64,000 nucleotides of DNA from Ichthyophis bannanicus (taxonomy: Eukaryota > Chordata > Amphibia > Gymnophiona > Ichthyophiidae). The translations under genes were made by a program, and so were the position numbers. The notes under the pieces were generated by a model, which saw only the letters and a list, made by a program, of their open reading frames with translations, had not been told where the DNA came from and searched no databases. Location of the stretch: the NCBI GenBank assembly GCA_033557465.1, contig CM066033.1, positions 13,703,080 through 13,767,079 on the forward strand. Reading direction: 5' to 3'. This document shows positions 20,552 through 30,459 of this stretch, one piece after another (position 1 is the stretch's first letter; each line of letters opens with the position of its first letter).

Positions 20552-21423
20552 CTAGCAGCGCAAAATTGGGGATCCATATACAACATACTCTGTGGCACCC
20601 AAGAAGGCTCTCACTTGCCTCCTGGTGATTGGAGTAGGAATACTGCATACAGCTGCTTTGCGTTCTGGTAAGGGTTCCAGGCGTCGAATTCTGCTGGACA
20701 ACTGGAATCCTAGGTATTTAACTTGTTTGACATAATTATGCTTTGGCTCTTGAGACTTTGTATCCAGCCTCATTAAAAAGGTGCAAGAGTTCACTGGTGG
20801 CTGGTGGACATTCACTTTCTGAGTTGGTGGTTATGAGCAAGTTGTCCACATATTGAAGTAGAATTTTTTCTTTTTTTTTTTTTTTTTTCTGGAGTTTCTG
20901 GATAACTTGTCAAATCTTTTGCTGAGTGAGGCGAGTTCTTGAATTCTTGAGGTAATCTTGTCCAGATGAGTTGGCCCCGCCTCCTTGTAGTGGGGTCTTG
21001 GGCTAAGCGTATACAGAAAAAGGCATCTTTTTAAGTCCAGAATGATGAAATGTATAGCTTCAGCAGAGATCAGTTCCAAGAGAATATAAGGATTTTGGTA
21101 CCACTGGTTGTATAGTTTCAGCTGCATCATTCATTCTTTCTTAGATCCTGCACTGGGCGGTAATCACCTGTCCCAGGCTTCTTGACTGGCTTGAGGGTGA
21201 CAATGGCAGGGGCTATGTTCTTCGCTAGGCCAGGTGGATTATCTTCTGCCCATCCTCCAGGTGGGGCTATGAGGTTGGTAAGTGTACAGCTTGTTGCTTT
21301 GGATGCAGGTGAATAGAACCACCATTCTTCTTCTTGGGGACAGTTAACACCATCAGGCCAGCAGATTTTGAGTTTCATTTTTTTCCCCTTCAACAAAGGA
21401 TATCTGTGCTTGAAGCTTTGCAA
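20552..21423 (-). pseudogene. ERV 2 reverse transcriptase remnants
   Basis: From 21423 downward on the minus strand: a PPGGWAEDNPPGLA segment, VKKPGTGDYRPVQDLR (fingers, 21127-21180), LDLKRCLFLYTL (palm, first aspartate region), then the catalytic site at 20841-20852, which reads YVDN, so the second catalytic aspartate is asparagine. After it come QVKYLGFQLS and SIPTPITRRQVRAFLGATEY (thumb/connection). The frame is broken by long A runs (20526-20551 and 20866-20890 on the plus strand as T) and by frameshifts. This copy could not support reverse transcription. Confidence 0.87.
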
Positions 21424-22639
21424 GCAGGTCTCGGCCCAAAAATGGAATAGGGCATTCAGGCATATACAGGAACTGGTACATTATTTTTTTTTTTTTTCTA
21501 GTTCACACATGTGGTTCTGCAGAAAAGGCTTTGCAAGAAAAACACAGGGGCTACTGGCTTTAGTATTCTGCTCCTGTATCCCCCATAAAAGTCCATATAT
21601 TGGTCCCCTATTTTTCAGACTGACTCCTGGGGACCCAGGGAAACTGGAGAGTCCGGTCTGGCCTAGTCTTCATCCATGCTGTAGCCCTCTCAGGCTGCCA
21701 CTCACGCTATAGCTGCTTCACTCTCGTGCTGAAACACTGTGCTTGGTTTATTGTTTTATGACTTTGCAATCAAGTACTCCCTCGGGAGTCAAGATACGGG
21801 CATTCACTTCTCTAATGTCCTTCTTTTTCTATAATGGGCGCACTCACACCCAGTTTTTCACTTCCTCTGTTCCTTCGATTAGGATAACCTCCTCACATCA
21901 TTCAACTAAAATATCATTCACTTTCTCTGTTACATTTATTTTCACAATTCACACACCCTCTGATTAACTTTCATTTAACCATTATGCCCGCAAATTCATC
22001 CAGTTCTTTGCAATTTCCGTTCATTAGTTCAATCAAGTCCTAAAACTTCTCAGTGTATAATGCAGTTTTTTTCAGTTCTAAACAAGTCTGGTCAGCTGAC
22101 TTTCACTTCTAGTCCGGAGGGGGTGGACATTCCCCTGTTGCAGAGGTGGCTAGCAAACTACTTGGGAATCTGTAGTCCCCCCCCCCCCCCCTCTCCTGGA
22201 TTCTGTTTCTCCTAGCAATGCTCTATCCAGGAGGTTGATTTTTTTTTTTTTTTAAGGATCCACTTCTCTGCTGTGGGCACATTAGTTCACGCCCACCGGG
22301 GGGGGGGGGGGGGGGTTGACATCATCGGTGGACTGGGCTCCATCCCCCCCTTAAGCACTCTGAACTGAACTACTTACAGAGAGAGAGAGAGAGACGAGAC
22401 AGGATATCTAGAAATTCTGGGGCAAAATCCTGATTGGGACAGAGACATTTCATAATCTTCAGTAAATCCCTTACTGAAATTCTTGATCATACTTGAAAAG
22501 ACACTTATTATTTCTGTAAACATAGGGCAGGCAGGAAACACTTAGATTGAGCACATACATCCATTATGCTTCTTATAGAGAGAACTATAGCTATCTGTCA
22601 GCATGTCTCTGCAAAAGAAATTATTTTTTTAGTTCAGGA
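21424..22639 (-). other. ERV 2 region with homopolymer tracts; no gag ORF seen
   Basis: Gag-pro should lie here but no ORF with capsid, nucleocapsid or protease motifs is visible. The stretch has unusual runs: T at 21482-21499, C at 22178-22191, T at 22238-22254, G at 22299-22314 and (GA)n at 22380-22394. It is either very decayed or not retroviral coding sequence. Confidence 0.5.
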
Positions 22640-22921
22640 AGCAAATATTTAAAATTTAATTTAATTTAATTTACAGATTTTTTATATACCGCTCCTTCCA
22701 TTGATCAGGTGCGGTTTACATGGAACAACAATAAAACAGTGAACTGTTTTTACAGATAACAAGTTGTAACTTACATTTAGCAATTTGTGAACTATGTACA
22801 GAGTAACAGAGTTAAAAACTATATACAGGCTTAAATATTATTCGTTAGTCTTTGAATACATTGTTTTCAGGCTTTATTGGTTCGACCTTTTTTGGAATAG
22901 TTGTATTTGGCTGAAATATGA

Positions 22922-24454
22922 CTATCCTTTATCTATCTGTGGGGTGGGAGGTGAGTTCGCCAAGGGTGCATAGTACATTGTGAATAAGTGTGTTTTGAGT
23001 TTTTTCCTAAACTCCATGATTTTGGGTAAGGATCTTAATTCTGATGGGATAGTGTTCCAAAGTATGGGGGCAGCATGGGAGAAGGCTTTCTTGTTTGTGG
23101 TCTTTTTGGCCTTAATAAATTCTTTTGGTGTAGTTAATTTGTTTAGCTGGTCTCTCCTTTGAAGGTTATGAGTAGGCTCAGTTTTAATGAGGTTATTTAT
23201 AGACAGGGGTGCTGTTTTATTTAGAGCTTTGTAGGTGGTTAAAATAGTTTTATATTCTATTCGACTTTGAATCGGGAGCCAGTGTAGATATTCTAAAATC
23301 GGGGTTATATGTTGAAAAGGTGGGGCCTTTGTAATGGTCTTAGCTGCCGCATTTTGTGCCAATTGGAGCTTTTTCAAGGTCTGTTTTGTTACACCTAGTA
23401 GGATTTGATTTGCGAAATCGAAGTGGGGGGTTATTATCGCTTGTATAATTCGTTGAAAATCTTGTAGGTGCATTAGTGGGCGGAGTTGCTTTAATATTTT
23501 GAGTTTGAAATAAACCTTTTTTGTTATGTTTCTTACATGTGTGTCCATGCTGAGGTGTTTGTCTAGTATTACGCCTAAATAACGTACTTCAGTTTTTAGT
23601 TTGATATCGTTATTCTGCAGTGTGATATGTGAGGGGGGAATGAATGTTGTGTTTTTTGTTACTATTAGGGCTTCTGTTTTTGAGTGATTGATGTATAGGT
23701 TGTTCTCATTTAGCCAGGTGTTTATTTCATTGAGGCAATCGTTAATAAGTTGTAAAGGGATATTTGGTATTTTGAAAGGGACATACATCATAATGTCGTC
23801 CGCATAAAGGTGGTAGTGGACATTGAATTTTTTGAAGATTTTACAGATGTGTTTTAAGTATATGTTAAATAGTAGCGCTGACAGTGCTGAACCTTGGGGG
23901 AGGCCTAGTTCATGGTTATATGTATTTGAAGTAAGATTACCGATTTGTACCGTTTGAGTTCTGTCCGTTAGGTAGGAGGTAAACCATTCTAGTACTGTAG
24001 ATTTTATTCCTATTTGCCTAAGTTTATTGATCATTGTTGAGTGGTGAACACTGTCAAAGGCTGCGGAGACATCAATGAATATAAGTAGGAATGCTTGTTT
24101 TGAGTTGTCTATTCCTCTTACAAGTGTATCAATTAGAACTGTTAGAAGAGACTCAACTCCGTGTCTGGGACGAAACCCATACTGCTGATCATCAAGGGGG
24201 GCTGAGCTGTCAATGTAGTCCTGGGTTTGGATTTGTACTGCTTTTTCAATTAATTTAGCCATAAACGGAATACTTGATATGGGTCTGTAAGATTTAGGTG
24301 ATGATTTGTCAAGGGTAGTGTTTTTTAAGATTGGGCGGATCTGGGCATGTTTTAGTGTAGGGGTAAGTATCCGTTTTTTAGGGAAAGATTTATTATTGGG
24401 AGGATGAATTGGGAGAGTATTGATAGAGAGTTCTTTATCCATGTTACAGGACAA
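22922..24454 (-). CDS. L2 copy B: reverse transcriptase
   Basis: From LKHAQIRPILKN onward the L2 reverse transcriptase is complete and open: SYRPISSIPFMAKLIEK, GFRPRHGVES, FIDVSAAFDSVHH, GLPQGSALSALLFNIY, YADDIMMYVPF, VRYLGVILDKHL and the C-terminal ILWNTIPSELR region. The first about 35 codons of the open stretch are out of the true frame; the real coding line comes from 24352-25380 across a frameshift. Catalytic residues are intact although the surrounding ERV genes are ruined. Confidence 0.87.
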   Translation of the reverse strand: MSCNMDKELSINTLPIHPPNNKSFPKKRILTPTLKHAQIRPILKNTTLDKSSPKSYRPISSIPFMAKLIEKAVQIQTQDYIDSSAPLDDQQYGFRPRHGVESLLTVLIDTLVRGIDNSKQAFLLIFIDVSAAFDSVHHSTMINKLRQIGIKSTVLEWFTSYLTDRTQTVQIGNLTSNTYNHELGLPQGSALSALLFNIYLKHICKIFKKFNVHYHLYADDIMMYVPFKIPNIPLQLINDCLNEINTWLNENNLYINHSKTEALIVTKNTTFIPPSHITLQNNDIKLKTEVRYLGVILDKHLSMDTHVRNITKKVYFKLKILKQLRPLMHLQDFQRIIQAIITPHFDFANQILLGVTKQTLKKLQLAQNAAAKTITKAPPFQHITPILEYLHWLPIQSRIEYKTILTTYKALNKTAPLSINNLIKTEPTHNLQRRDQLNKLTTPKEFIKAKKTTNKKAFSHAAPILWNTIPSELRSLPKIMEFRKKLKTHLFTMYYAPLANSPPTPQIDKG

Positions 24455-25380
24455 GGGTCGAGGAGTGAGGTTGTTGTATTAATATTTGTTATGATGTTCT
24501 TGAGTGCAACGTTAGTTAGGGGTTGGAATTCAGACCATTCGTCTGCGTGATGTGTTTGAAAAGTATAAGTGTCAGTGTGATGTGTTTGAGAAGTGTATGT
24601 GGATTTAGGTAGGGGGGGGTGGGACATTGTTTTGTTCATATAATAATTTGCCAAGGTCTGAGGAGTAATATCTGTGATTTCATTGCTGGAGTTGTGGGTG
24701 TTATTTGTCAGTTTTTGTACTATTGAGAAAAGTTCTCTAGGTCTATTTATGGCATTATTTAGGATGGAGGCATGGTAATTTTTTTTGGCATTGTTAATTG
24801 CATCTTTATATTTGTTAAGGAGCATGAGGTATAAATCTTTTTTAATCATGTTTTTATTTTTCCTCCAATTACATTCAGCTTTCCTTAAGTTTCTTTTCAT
24901 TAGTTTTAAATCATTATTGTACCAAGGAGTTTGGTCAACTTTGGAATGCTTGTTTTTCTTAATGATTAGTTTATTAGCTGCAGCATTATTAATAGTTTTG
25001 TGCCAGTTCGTTACTGCTGCATCTAGGTTTAGTGGTGAGGTAGATAAGTTTGGGATTATAAAATCTAGGAAATCTTCCTCATTGTATTTCTTAAATCTGG
25101 AGGTAGGTGCATTAGTTGTGATTCGTTTAATAGAGGTGTTATTGGTTGTGATATTAAAGTTAATAAGGTAATGGTCTGACCATGGGATGGGTGTGCATTT
25201 AAGGGAATTAGGATTATAGAGTTGGTAAAGTACATTTGGCAATAAGACCATGTCAAGTATACTACCTTTATTGTGTGTGCTGGTGTTTATTATTTGGTGA
25301 AAATCCATATCTGTTATTGATTCTAAGAAGAGGGAAGCATATGAGGCTGGTAAGGAGGGGAGGTTGAAATCACCGAGCAT
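24352..25380 (-). CDS. L2 copy B: endonuclease C-terminal part and linker
   Basis: The frame opens at the conserved MLGDFNLPSLP of the endonuclease, continues with IPWSDHYLINF and the basic linker (TPWYNNDLKLMKRNLRK, NRPRELFSIVQKLTNN) and ends at GYLPLH. At about 24355-24365 a small deletion shifts the frame into the reverse transcriptase reading below. An insertion-like duplicated TYTSQTHH / TYTFQTHH pair lies near 24560-24600. The N-terminal third of the endonuclease is missing by 5' truncation. Confidence 0.82.
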   Translation of the reverse strand: MLGDFNLPSLPASYASLFLESITDMDFHQIINTSTHNKGSILDMVLLPNVLYQLYNPNSLKCTPIPWSDHYLINFNITTNNTSIKRITTNAPTSRFKKYNEEDFLDFIIPNLSTSPLNLDAAVTNWHKTINNAAANKLIIKKNKHSKVDQTPWYNNDLKLMKRNLRKAECNWRKNKNMIKKDLYLMLLNKYKDAINNAKKNYHASILNNAINRPRELFSIVQKLTNNTHNSSNEITDITPQTLANYYMNKTMSHPPLPKSTYTSQTHHTDTYTFQTHHADEWSEFQPLTNVALKNIITNINTTTSLLDPCPVTWIKNSLSILSQFILPIINLSLKNGYLPLH

Positions 25381-25398
25381 TAGAATTGGGTTTTGACA

Positions 25399-27203
25399 TT
25401 CCGGATATTTTTCATAAAATACAGTACACCTTTCCCTTTTTTTTTTTAAATACAGAAAAGCTAACTGATTTGTTCATTAGTAACCAGCACAGAGGGGAAG
25501 CATGCATTCAAATGACTTATACTCATTCATAAAAAGATAAACTTTGTTTTTAAAACTTTTGGTTAAACAGAGCTAGTGAAACCAGAGAAAAAACTAATTA
25601 TAAATTCATCACGCTTCGATTAAATGAAGAGACTTTTTCAAATCGGGAGTCCCTTTTCATTCCTAGGAGAAATCTCCTGCAGTCTCCAGCTGTCTCTCCA
25701 GAACCTTTTTTTTTTTTTTCTCTGCAGGCTATGTGGAAGCCACACCCCTCTGCTCGCGGGGAAACAATTGAACTGTGCTCATAAAAAGAGACTTCTCATT
25801 CACATGGACAGAGATGCCAGAAAAAAACAATTTAAATCAATGTTAAGTCGTGATCTAATTACTTTGTAGATCAAAGGAAAAACAAAAACAGTTCTTTATC
25901 ATTTCCTATTTAAACTGTTTCAGTGCTTACTGAAAATGTGAACATACAGCCGACAGAAATTCCTCTCACTTGGTCCGCAACCCATAAGGGATTAATACAA
26001 ACTTAATCCTTTTCAGGCTAAACCCAAAAACTATCGGGACCCACAATCCTGACTAAACATTCTTATTAAATGATAAATAAATGATATATATTACATAACC
26101 ACAGCAGAAGGAACAAAAACATATTAAATAAAACAGGTACAATTTGCCTGAAATAAGCACAAACTACCAGCATTGAGGTTTAAGCCTGCACAAGATTAGA
26201 AAGACGACACTAGACATTCTTTCCTTCAGACACGCCCCCTGTCAGTTTTTCACACTGCAGTAGAAAAACTAACTGGGTCAGACCAGCTTTTTGATTTCTA
26301 AAAATGACTGTAGGTGTTTTGGGTCTTCATTCTGCTCTATTAATACAATTTCTTAATCAGTGAACTGTCACAAATTACTCAACAGAATAATCTCACATTT
26401 ATAACAAAAGGGAAACTCGCAGTTTCAACAGATAGCAAAAATCAAATACACAGGACGGACAATACACCAAATGCTTCATCCGTTTCGCGACCTAGACGCA
26501 GTCACCCGACTAGGAACTGCGCTAGTCCAGAGTCCACTCTGCTTGGTCCGTGCTGCCAGACCTCTCATTCACACTTCATTCACACAATCATGCTAGCAAC
26601 GTATCTTAGAATGCATTCCTTTCTATCTATTCTGACTAGTCTTTTTCCCAATTACAAAAAGGATGAGGGTTTCACCCGGCGAATTCCCATGCGGGGTTAC
26701 TCGGCCCTTCCTTGAGAGCTCTCTTACCAATTCCCAATATCTCGAGATTACAAATTCCAAGTTCCACTGGCAGTACTGCTCTTTCTATTTCTGTCTAGAC
26801 ATACCAAAAACCCAGTCCTGTCTGCTCTGACCAGGCTGAATCATGATTCTCTATAACAGCTGTACCTAGCGAATACTCATGCAAGGATTTTCAAACAAAG
26901 ACTTAAGTCTTACCAAAGTTTTCAAACTGCAGTTCTAACTCATCTGTCTAGACAGGTTTTCAAAACTATACTTACCAGATCTGGTTCCCAAGCTTCTGAG
27001 TTGGATCCTGGACTCCCCCGGGTCGGAAGTGTTGGCCAGCTGGACTCAGTGCCTGCCGAGGCCAGGCAGAACTTCCTCCGATACAAGAGGATCGGTGGGC
27101 CCAGGGAAATTCCCCTGCGTCGGATTGGCATGGTTCCAGTGGGACCAAACCTCAAGGCGAATTACGTGGATTTATTCACTTGAACACCATCCACCACTCG
27201 CAC
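25399..27203 (-). other. ERV 2 leader-side region, no gene recognised
   Basis: Between the primer binding site and the L2 insertion there is no ORF with gag character on the minus strand. It may be untranslated leader plus fully decayed gag. A T run is at 25706-25719. Confidence 0.5.
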
Positions 27204-27221
27204 TTCCCGGCCAACGCACCA
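27204..27221 (-). other. ERV 2 primer binding site, tRNA-Gly type
   Basis: On the minus strand, four bases (TTCT) after the LTR end, the 18-mer TGGTGCGTTGGCCGGGAA is the complement of a tRNA 3' end including CCA. It fits vertebrate tRNA-Gly(UCC), whose acceptor end is ...CCCGGCCAACGCA. Confidence 0.88.
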
Positions 27222-27225
27222 AGAA

Positions 27226-27858
27226 TGTAGCAGCAGATAAGCATGCAATAAATAAATCCAGGAGTCTTTTCAAGGATCCAAGCCAGTTTAATGTGCACAT
27301 GGCTCAAGCAATAAGCAATTTCAAAATGGCTGAGCAATGGCTTCTAGTAAAACAACAACTTTTATAGCTTTCTTGTCCATTCTAAGCATAGGCAAACTTT
27401 TCATTGGTCCCAGTACCCCTCTCACCCATCTATTGGTCCCGGTACTGATATGGCTACCCAATCGGGACTCTGGTCTGGGCCCAGCACCTGGTTGCCCCCC
27501 TTCTAGTCCCAATTACAATGGTCAGTGTCTCCAACTTGTTACTTCTCTCCTCCAAGGTCGCTGAGCTTGTTAAAACATATGGGAAGCAGAGGCACTGTGA
27601 CCTTGCTCTCTGCAGAGTTAATTAATTCCATAGAAGCATAGCACACCTTATCAGTACCAATTAAACTTGTTTTTTCTTCTATTTTCCAAGTTTCGTTTCT
27701 GCTTAGCTATGTTCAGTTAAACTGAGTTAAGTTTCGATTCTTATAGCTACAGTATTCACAAGTGGGGGTTGGGACTCAGGCCTCACTTATAGGCCTTTCA
27801 CAATAGTAAACCATACTAGGCCATAGCCTACCATATTCCTAGGCCATAGCCTACCACA
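27226..27858 (-). mobile_element. ERV 2 5' LTR (633 bp)
   Basis: Same ends and sequence as 17187-17818, with one extra T in a run near 27669. On its outer side it joins L2 sequence at 27859, and on its inner side it leads to the primer binding site. It should hold the promoter of the provirus. Confidence 0.93.
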
Positions 27859-28143
27859 AATACATATTTCCAGATCCACAAAAGCAGCGTACTTCAAGCT
27901 AAATATAGTGCTAAGGCTCAAACCACTACTTGACCAGACACACTTTTGCACAGGGTGTCAGGCCATGATTATGCCAATAATAGACTATTGTAATGTGATA
28001 TATCAAGGACTCCCAAAACAAGCCATGTTTCAGTTACAACTAGTACAGAACACAACTGCTCCAATAATTACAGGAACTGCGAGAAATGATCATATTACTC
28101 CAACTTTGAAGCAGCTCCACTGTTTGCTGATGGACACCCGCAC
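27859..28143 (+). repeat. Right copy of the 285-bp duplication flanking ERV 2
   Basis: Identical to 16902-17186 over its whole length. After it the L2 coding line continues without a break into 28144, which shows that this is the duplicated target and not a chance match. Confidence 0.95.
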
Positions 28144-28215
28144 CAAGTACAAATTATTACTCATAATCGTCAAGATCACCCAACAGTTATACCTAGAATC
28201 ACTTCAGTCACTGGT
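28144..28215 (+). pseudogene. L2 reverse transcriptase, continuation after ERV 2
   Basis: The reading TKYKLLLIIVKITQQLYLESL follows directly on the LLMDTR of the repeat and matches the L2 C-terminal region. The LINE ends or is lost near 28215. Confidence 0.75.
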
Positions 28216-28670
28216 CACCAAGGAGCGCAGAAGGGAGGCACCTCCTGCAGGCACAAGGCAGCACAAAAGAGCAGGAGAGCTGTGCCACTGGAGGAAAGTT
28301 CTTTATTAATAACAGCCCCGGCGAGCTTAACAGAGCCGCGAGAGGGAAACTCTCCCTTTACAGCTCTGAAAGCCGCGCCGAGGAGAATGATTGAGGTGGG
28401 CTCTGCCGGGCAGGCCGTGAGGGGGGGGGGGGCCTGTGGGAGACACTTGACTGCGGGAGACACTTGATTCTGCCATTGCCATGGCGGCAGCAGCAGCAGC
28501 AAGTTTCTTTTTTCTCTTTAAGTGGCTGATGGGCAGAATGTTGTTTACACGGGGCCCCCTGAAACCCAGGGCCCTGTGCAAACAACATTCTTGCTCAATG
28601 GACGGGCCGGCCCTGCGCATGCGTTGCCACACCAGCTAAGAGATGCAGTTCCACTTACTGTGTGAAATAT
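28216..28670. other. GC-rich segment, no gene recognised
   Basis: A GC-rich stretch with a G run (28422-28433) and a CAG/CGG-rich tract (28482-28500). The end GGGCCGGCCCTG (28602-28613) resembles a hAT terminal repeat, but the partner end was not located. Confidence 0.4.
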
Positions 28671-29034
28671 AAAGACAGCGCAAAGTTCAATCATTAAATT
28701 AAAAATAAAATTATTTTTGTACCTTTGTTGTCTGACAATTTTTGATCATGTTAGTCCCGATTTGAGGTTCCTGTTTTTCCTCTGTCTTCTCTTAGCTCTC
28801 TTTCTATGGTCTATAGTCGTTTTGCCATTTCTGGTCTCTCCTTTTGCTTTCTTCATTTTCTTCGATCAGCCTTTTTCCAGTCCCAGTAACCCTCCCCAGT
28901 ATCAGCCTCCTTTACAGCCTCCCCTTCCAGTGTCAACCCCCTTGCATTCCCAGCACTGCCACTGGTGTCTATTTCCTTCTAGTCCCCCTCCTCCATCGTC
29001 CAGCCCCTTCTAGTCCAAATACCATCCCAGGTAT

Positions 29035-29915
29035 CAGCGAACCTCCAGTCCCAGAGCCTCCTCCCATGTCAGTTCCCTTCCAGTCACCTCTTCTCTGTCC
29101 ATCCCCCTTCCAGTCCCATCCCCAAGTGTCAGCTCCCTTCCAGCTCCCCCACCCCCTGTGTCTGCTCCCTTCCAGCTCCCTGCAGTGTCTGCTCTCTTGT
29201 AGCCCCCCATGTCTGCTCCCTTTCAGCTCCCCCAGTGTCTGCTCCCTTCCAGCACCGCCAGTGTCTGCTCCCTTGTAGCCCCCCCTGTCTGCTCCCTTCC
29301 AGCTCTCCAGTGTCTGCTCCCTTGTAGCCCCCATGTTTACTCCCTTCCAGCTCCCCCCCCCCCCCGGGCCTGCACCCTTCCAGCTCACCCCGGTGTCTGC
29401 TCTATGTTTACTCCCTTCCAGCTCCCCCCCCCTCCCCACCGGGCCTGCACCCTTCCAGCTCACCCCGGTTTCTGCTCTCTTGTAGCCCCCATGTCTCCTC
29501 TTTTCCAGCTCCCCCAGTGTCTACTCCCTTATAGCCCCCATGTTTACTCCCTTCCAGCTCCTCCCCCCCCGTGTCTGCTCCCTTCCACCTCCCTGCAGTG
29601 TCTGCTCTCTTGTAGCCCCCCGTGTCTGCTCCCTTTCAGCTCCCCAAGTATCTGCTCCCTTCCAGCTCTGCCAGTGTCTGCTCCCTTGTAGCCCCGTTGA
29701 CCCCCTTCCAGCTTCCCCCCTCCTGGGTCTGCACCCTTCCAGCTCACCCCCCATGTCTGCTCCCTTCCAGCTCCATGCAGTGTCTGCTCTCTTGTAGCCC
29801 CCCGTGTCTGCTCCCTTGTAGCCCCCATGTTTATTCCCTCCCAGCTTCCCCCCCCCCCCCCGGGTCTGCTCCCTTCCAGCTCCCCCCTCCTACCCCCCCA
29901 CCCCATGTCTGCTCC
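29035..29915. repeat. C-rich minisatellite, about 26-30 bp units
   Basis: More than twenty units of the form TGTCTGCTCCCTTCCAGCTC plus a run of C follow each other, with variants CTCTCTTGTAGCCCC and ATGTTTACTCCC. Some variants recur in the same order (near 29180-29360 and 29595-29700), indicating higher-order repetition. Open frames on both strands here, such as repeated SWKGAD peptides, are products of the array. Confidence 0.9.
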
Positions 29916-29960
29916 CTTCTGGCCCCTTTCCTCCTCTCCTCAACTCATCCTTCAAAAAGC

Positions 29961-30160
29961 GAAAGCAGCTGTGGGAACATTTCTCTGTTACCGCCACTCT
30001 GCTCTCTTTTAAACTGCTGGATGGCGGAGCTTCCAGTAGGAACAAGCATTTCCTGTTTCTCAGGAAATGATTATTACTGCCTTTGGAAACTCCGAGACCC
30101 AGCGGTCTAAAAGAGAGAAGAGCTGCGGGAACAGAGAAATGTTCCGGCAGCTGCTTTCTT
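29961..30160. repeat. Inverted repeat able to form a 60-bp hairpin
   Basis: The arm 29961-30020 (GAAAGCAGCTGTGGGAACAT...) is complementary to 30101-30160 (...ATGTTCCGGCAGCTGCTTTC) with a few mismatches, separated by about 80 bp. It lies just beyond the minisatellite in the same element. Confidence 0.8.
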
Positions 30161-30459
30161 TTTATTTGAAGCGGTGGTGGCAGGTGACTGGTGTCGGCGC
30201 CCTCCTGCAGCGCTTACCCGGTTTACCAGGTAGTGCTGGCCTTGGAGAGGGGGGAGGGGGGGCAGGGAAGGCTTGGGTGCTGAGAGACAGCTGTGATTGG
30301 AGTGAGAGAGCTGAGGAGTTAGGTTTTATGATGGAAAAATTCTGCACAAAAATATATGAATAAAACATGCAGAATTTAAAATAACTGTGAGCAAAGTTTT
30401 CTCAATTTTTGTGTGGAATTTTACATTTTTTTTTTACACAGAATTCCACCAGGTATAAA

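Larger units (their letters stand above)
22640..25398 (-). mobile_element. L2-like LINE (copy B) inside ERV 2
   Basis: The 3' terminus (TTATATACCGCTCC on the plus strand, next to an AATTT-repeat tail) is at 22650-22700, and the sequence is 5'-truncated inside the endonuclease at about 25398. It is in the same orientation as the ERV. It belongs to the same family as copy A but differs at many residues, so the two are not recent copies of each other. A target duplication could not be identified with confidence. Confidence 0.85.
17187..27858 (-). mobile_element. ERV 2: class I endogenous retrovirus with both LTRs
   Basis: On the minus strand the order is 5' LTR (27858-27226), primer binding site (27221-27204), about 1.8 kb of leader-like DNA, an L2 LINE (25398-22640), a 1.2-kb stretch with homopolymer tracts, pol remnants (21423-19082), env remnants (19155-17966), polypurine tract (17830-17819) and 3' LTR (17818-17187). 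Pol similarity is to gammaretroviruses. No gag ORF is seen. All coding regions are broken, while the LTRs are nearly identical. It sits in an L2 LINE between perfect 285-bp repeats. Confidence 0.92.
28671..30445. mobile_element. Unclassified repeat element containing a minisatellite and a hairpin
   Basis: The segment from an AT-rich start (AAATTATTTTTGTACCTTTG at about 28705) to another AT-rich end (AATTCTGCACAAAAAT at 30337) holds a C-rich tandem array and then a long inverted repeat. This asymmetrical design and the lack of genes suggest a non-autonomous DNA transposon. Exact ends and class are not resolved. Confidence 0.4.

Noticed and set aside
22640..25398. L2 copies A and B as products of one recent duplication
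   Set aside because: Their proteins differ at many positions throughout, so they are separate insertions of different subfamilies.
28969..29906. Long open frames on both strands with repeated SWKGAD- and CLLPSS-type peptides
   Set aside because: They are produced by the C-rich minisatellite, whose units keep several frames open at once. There is no start, splice or coding context.
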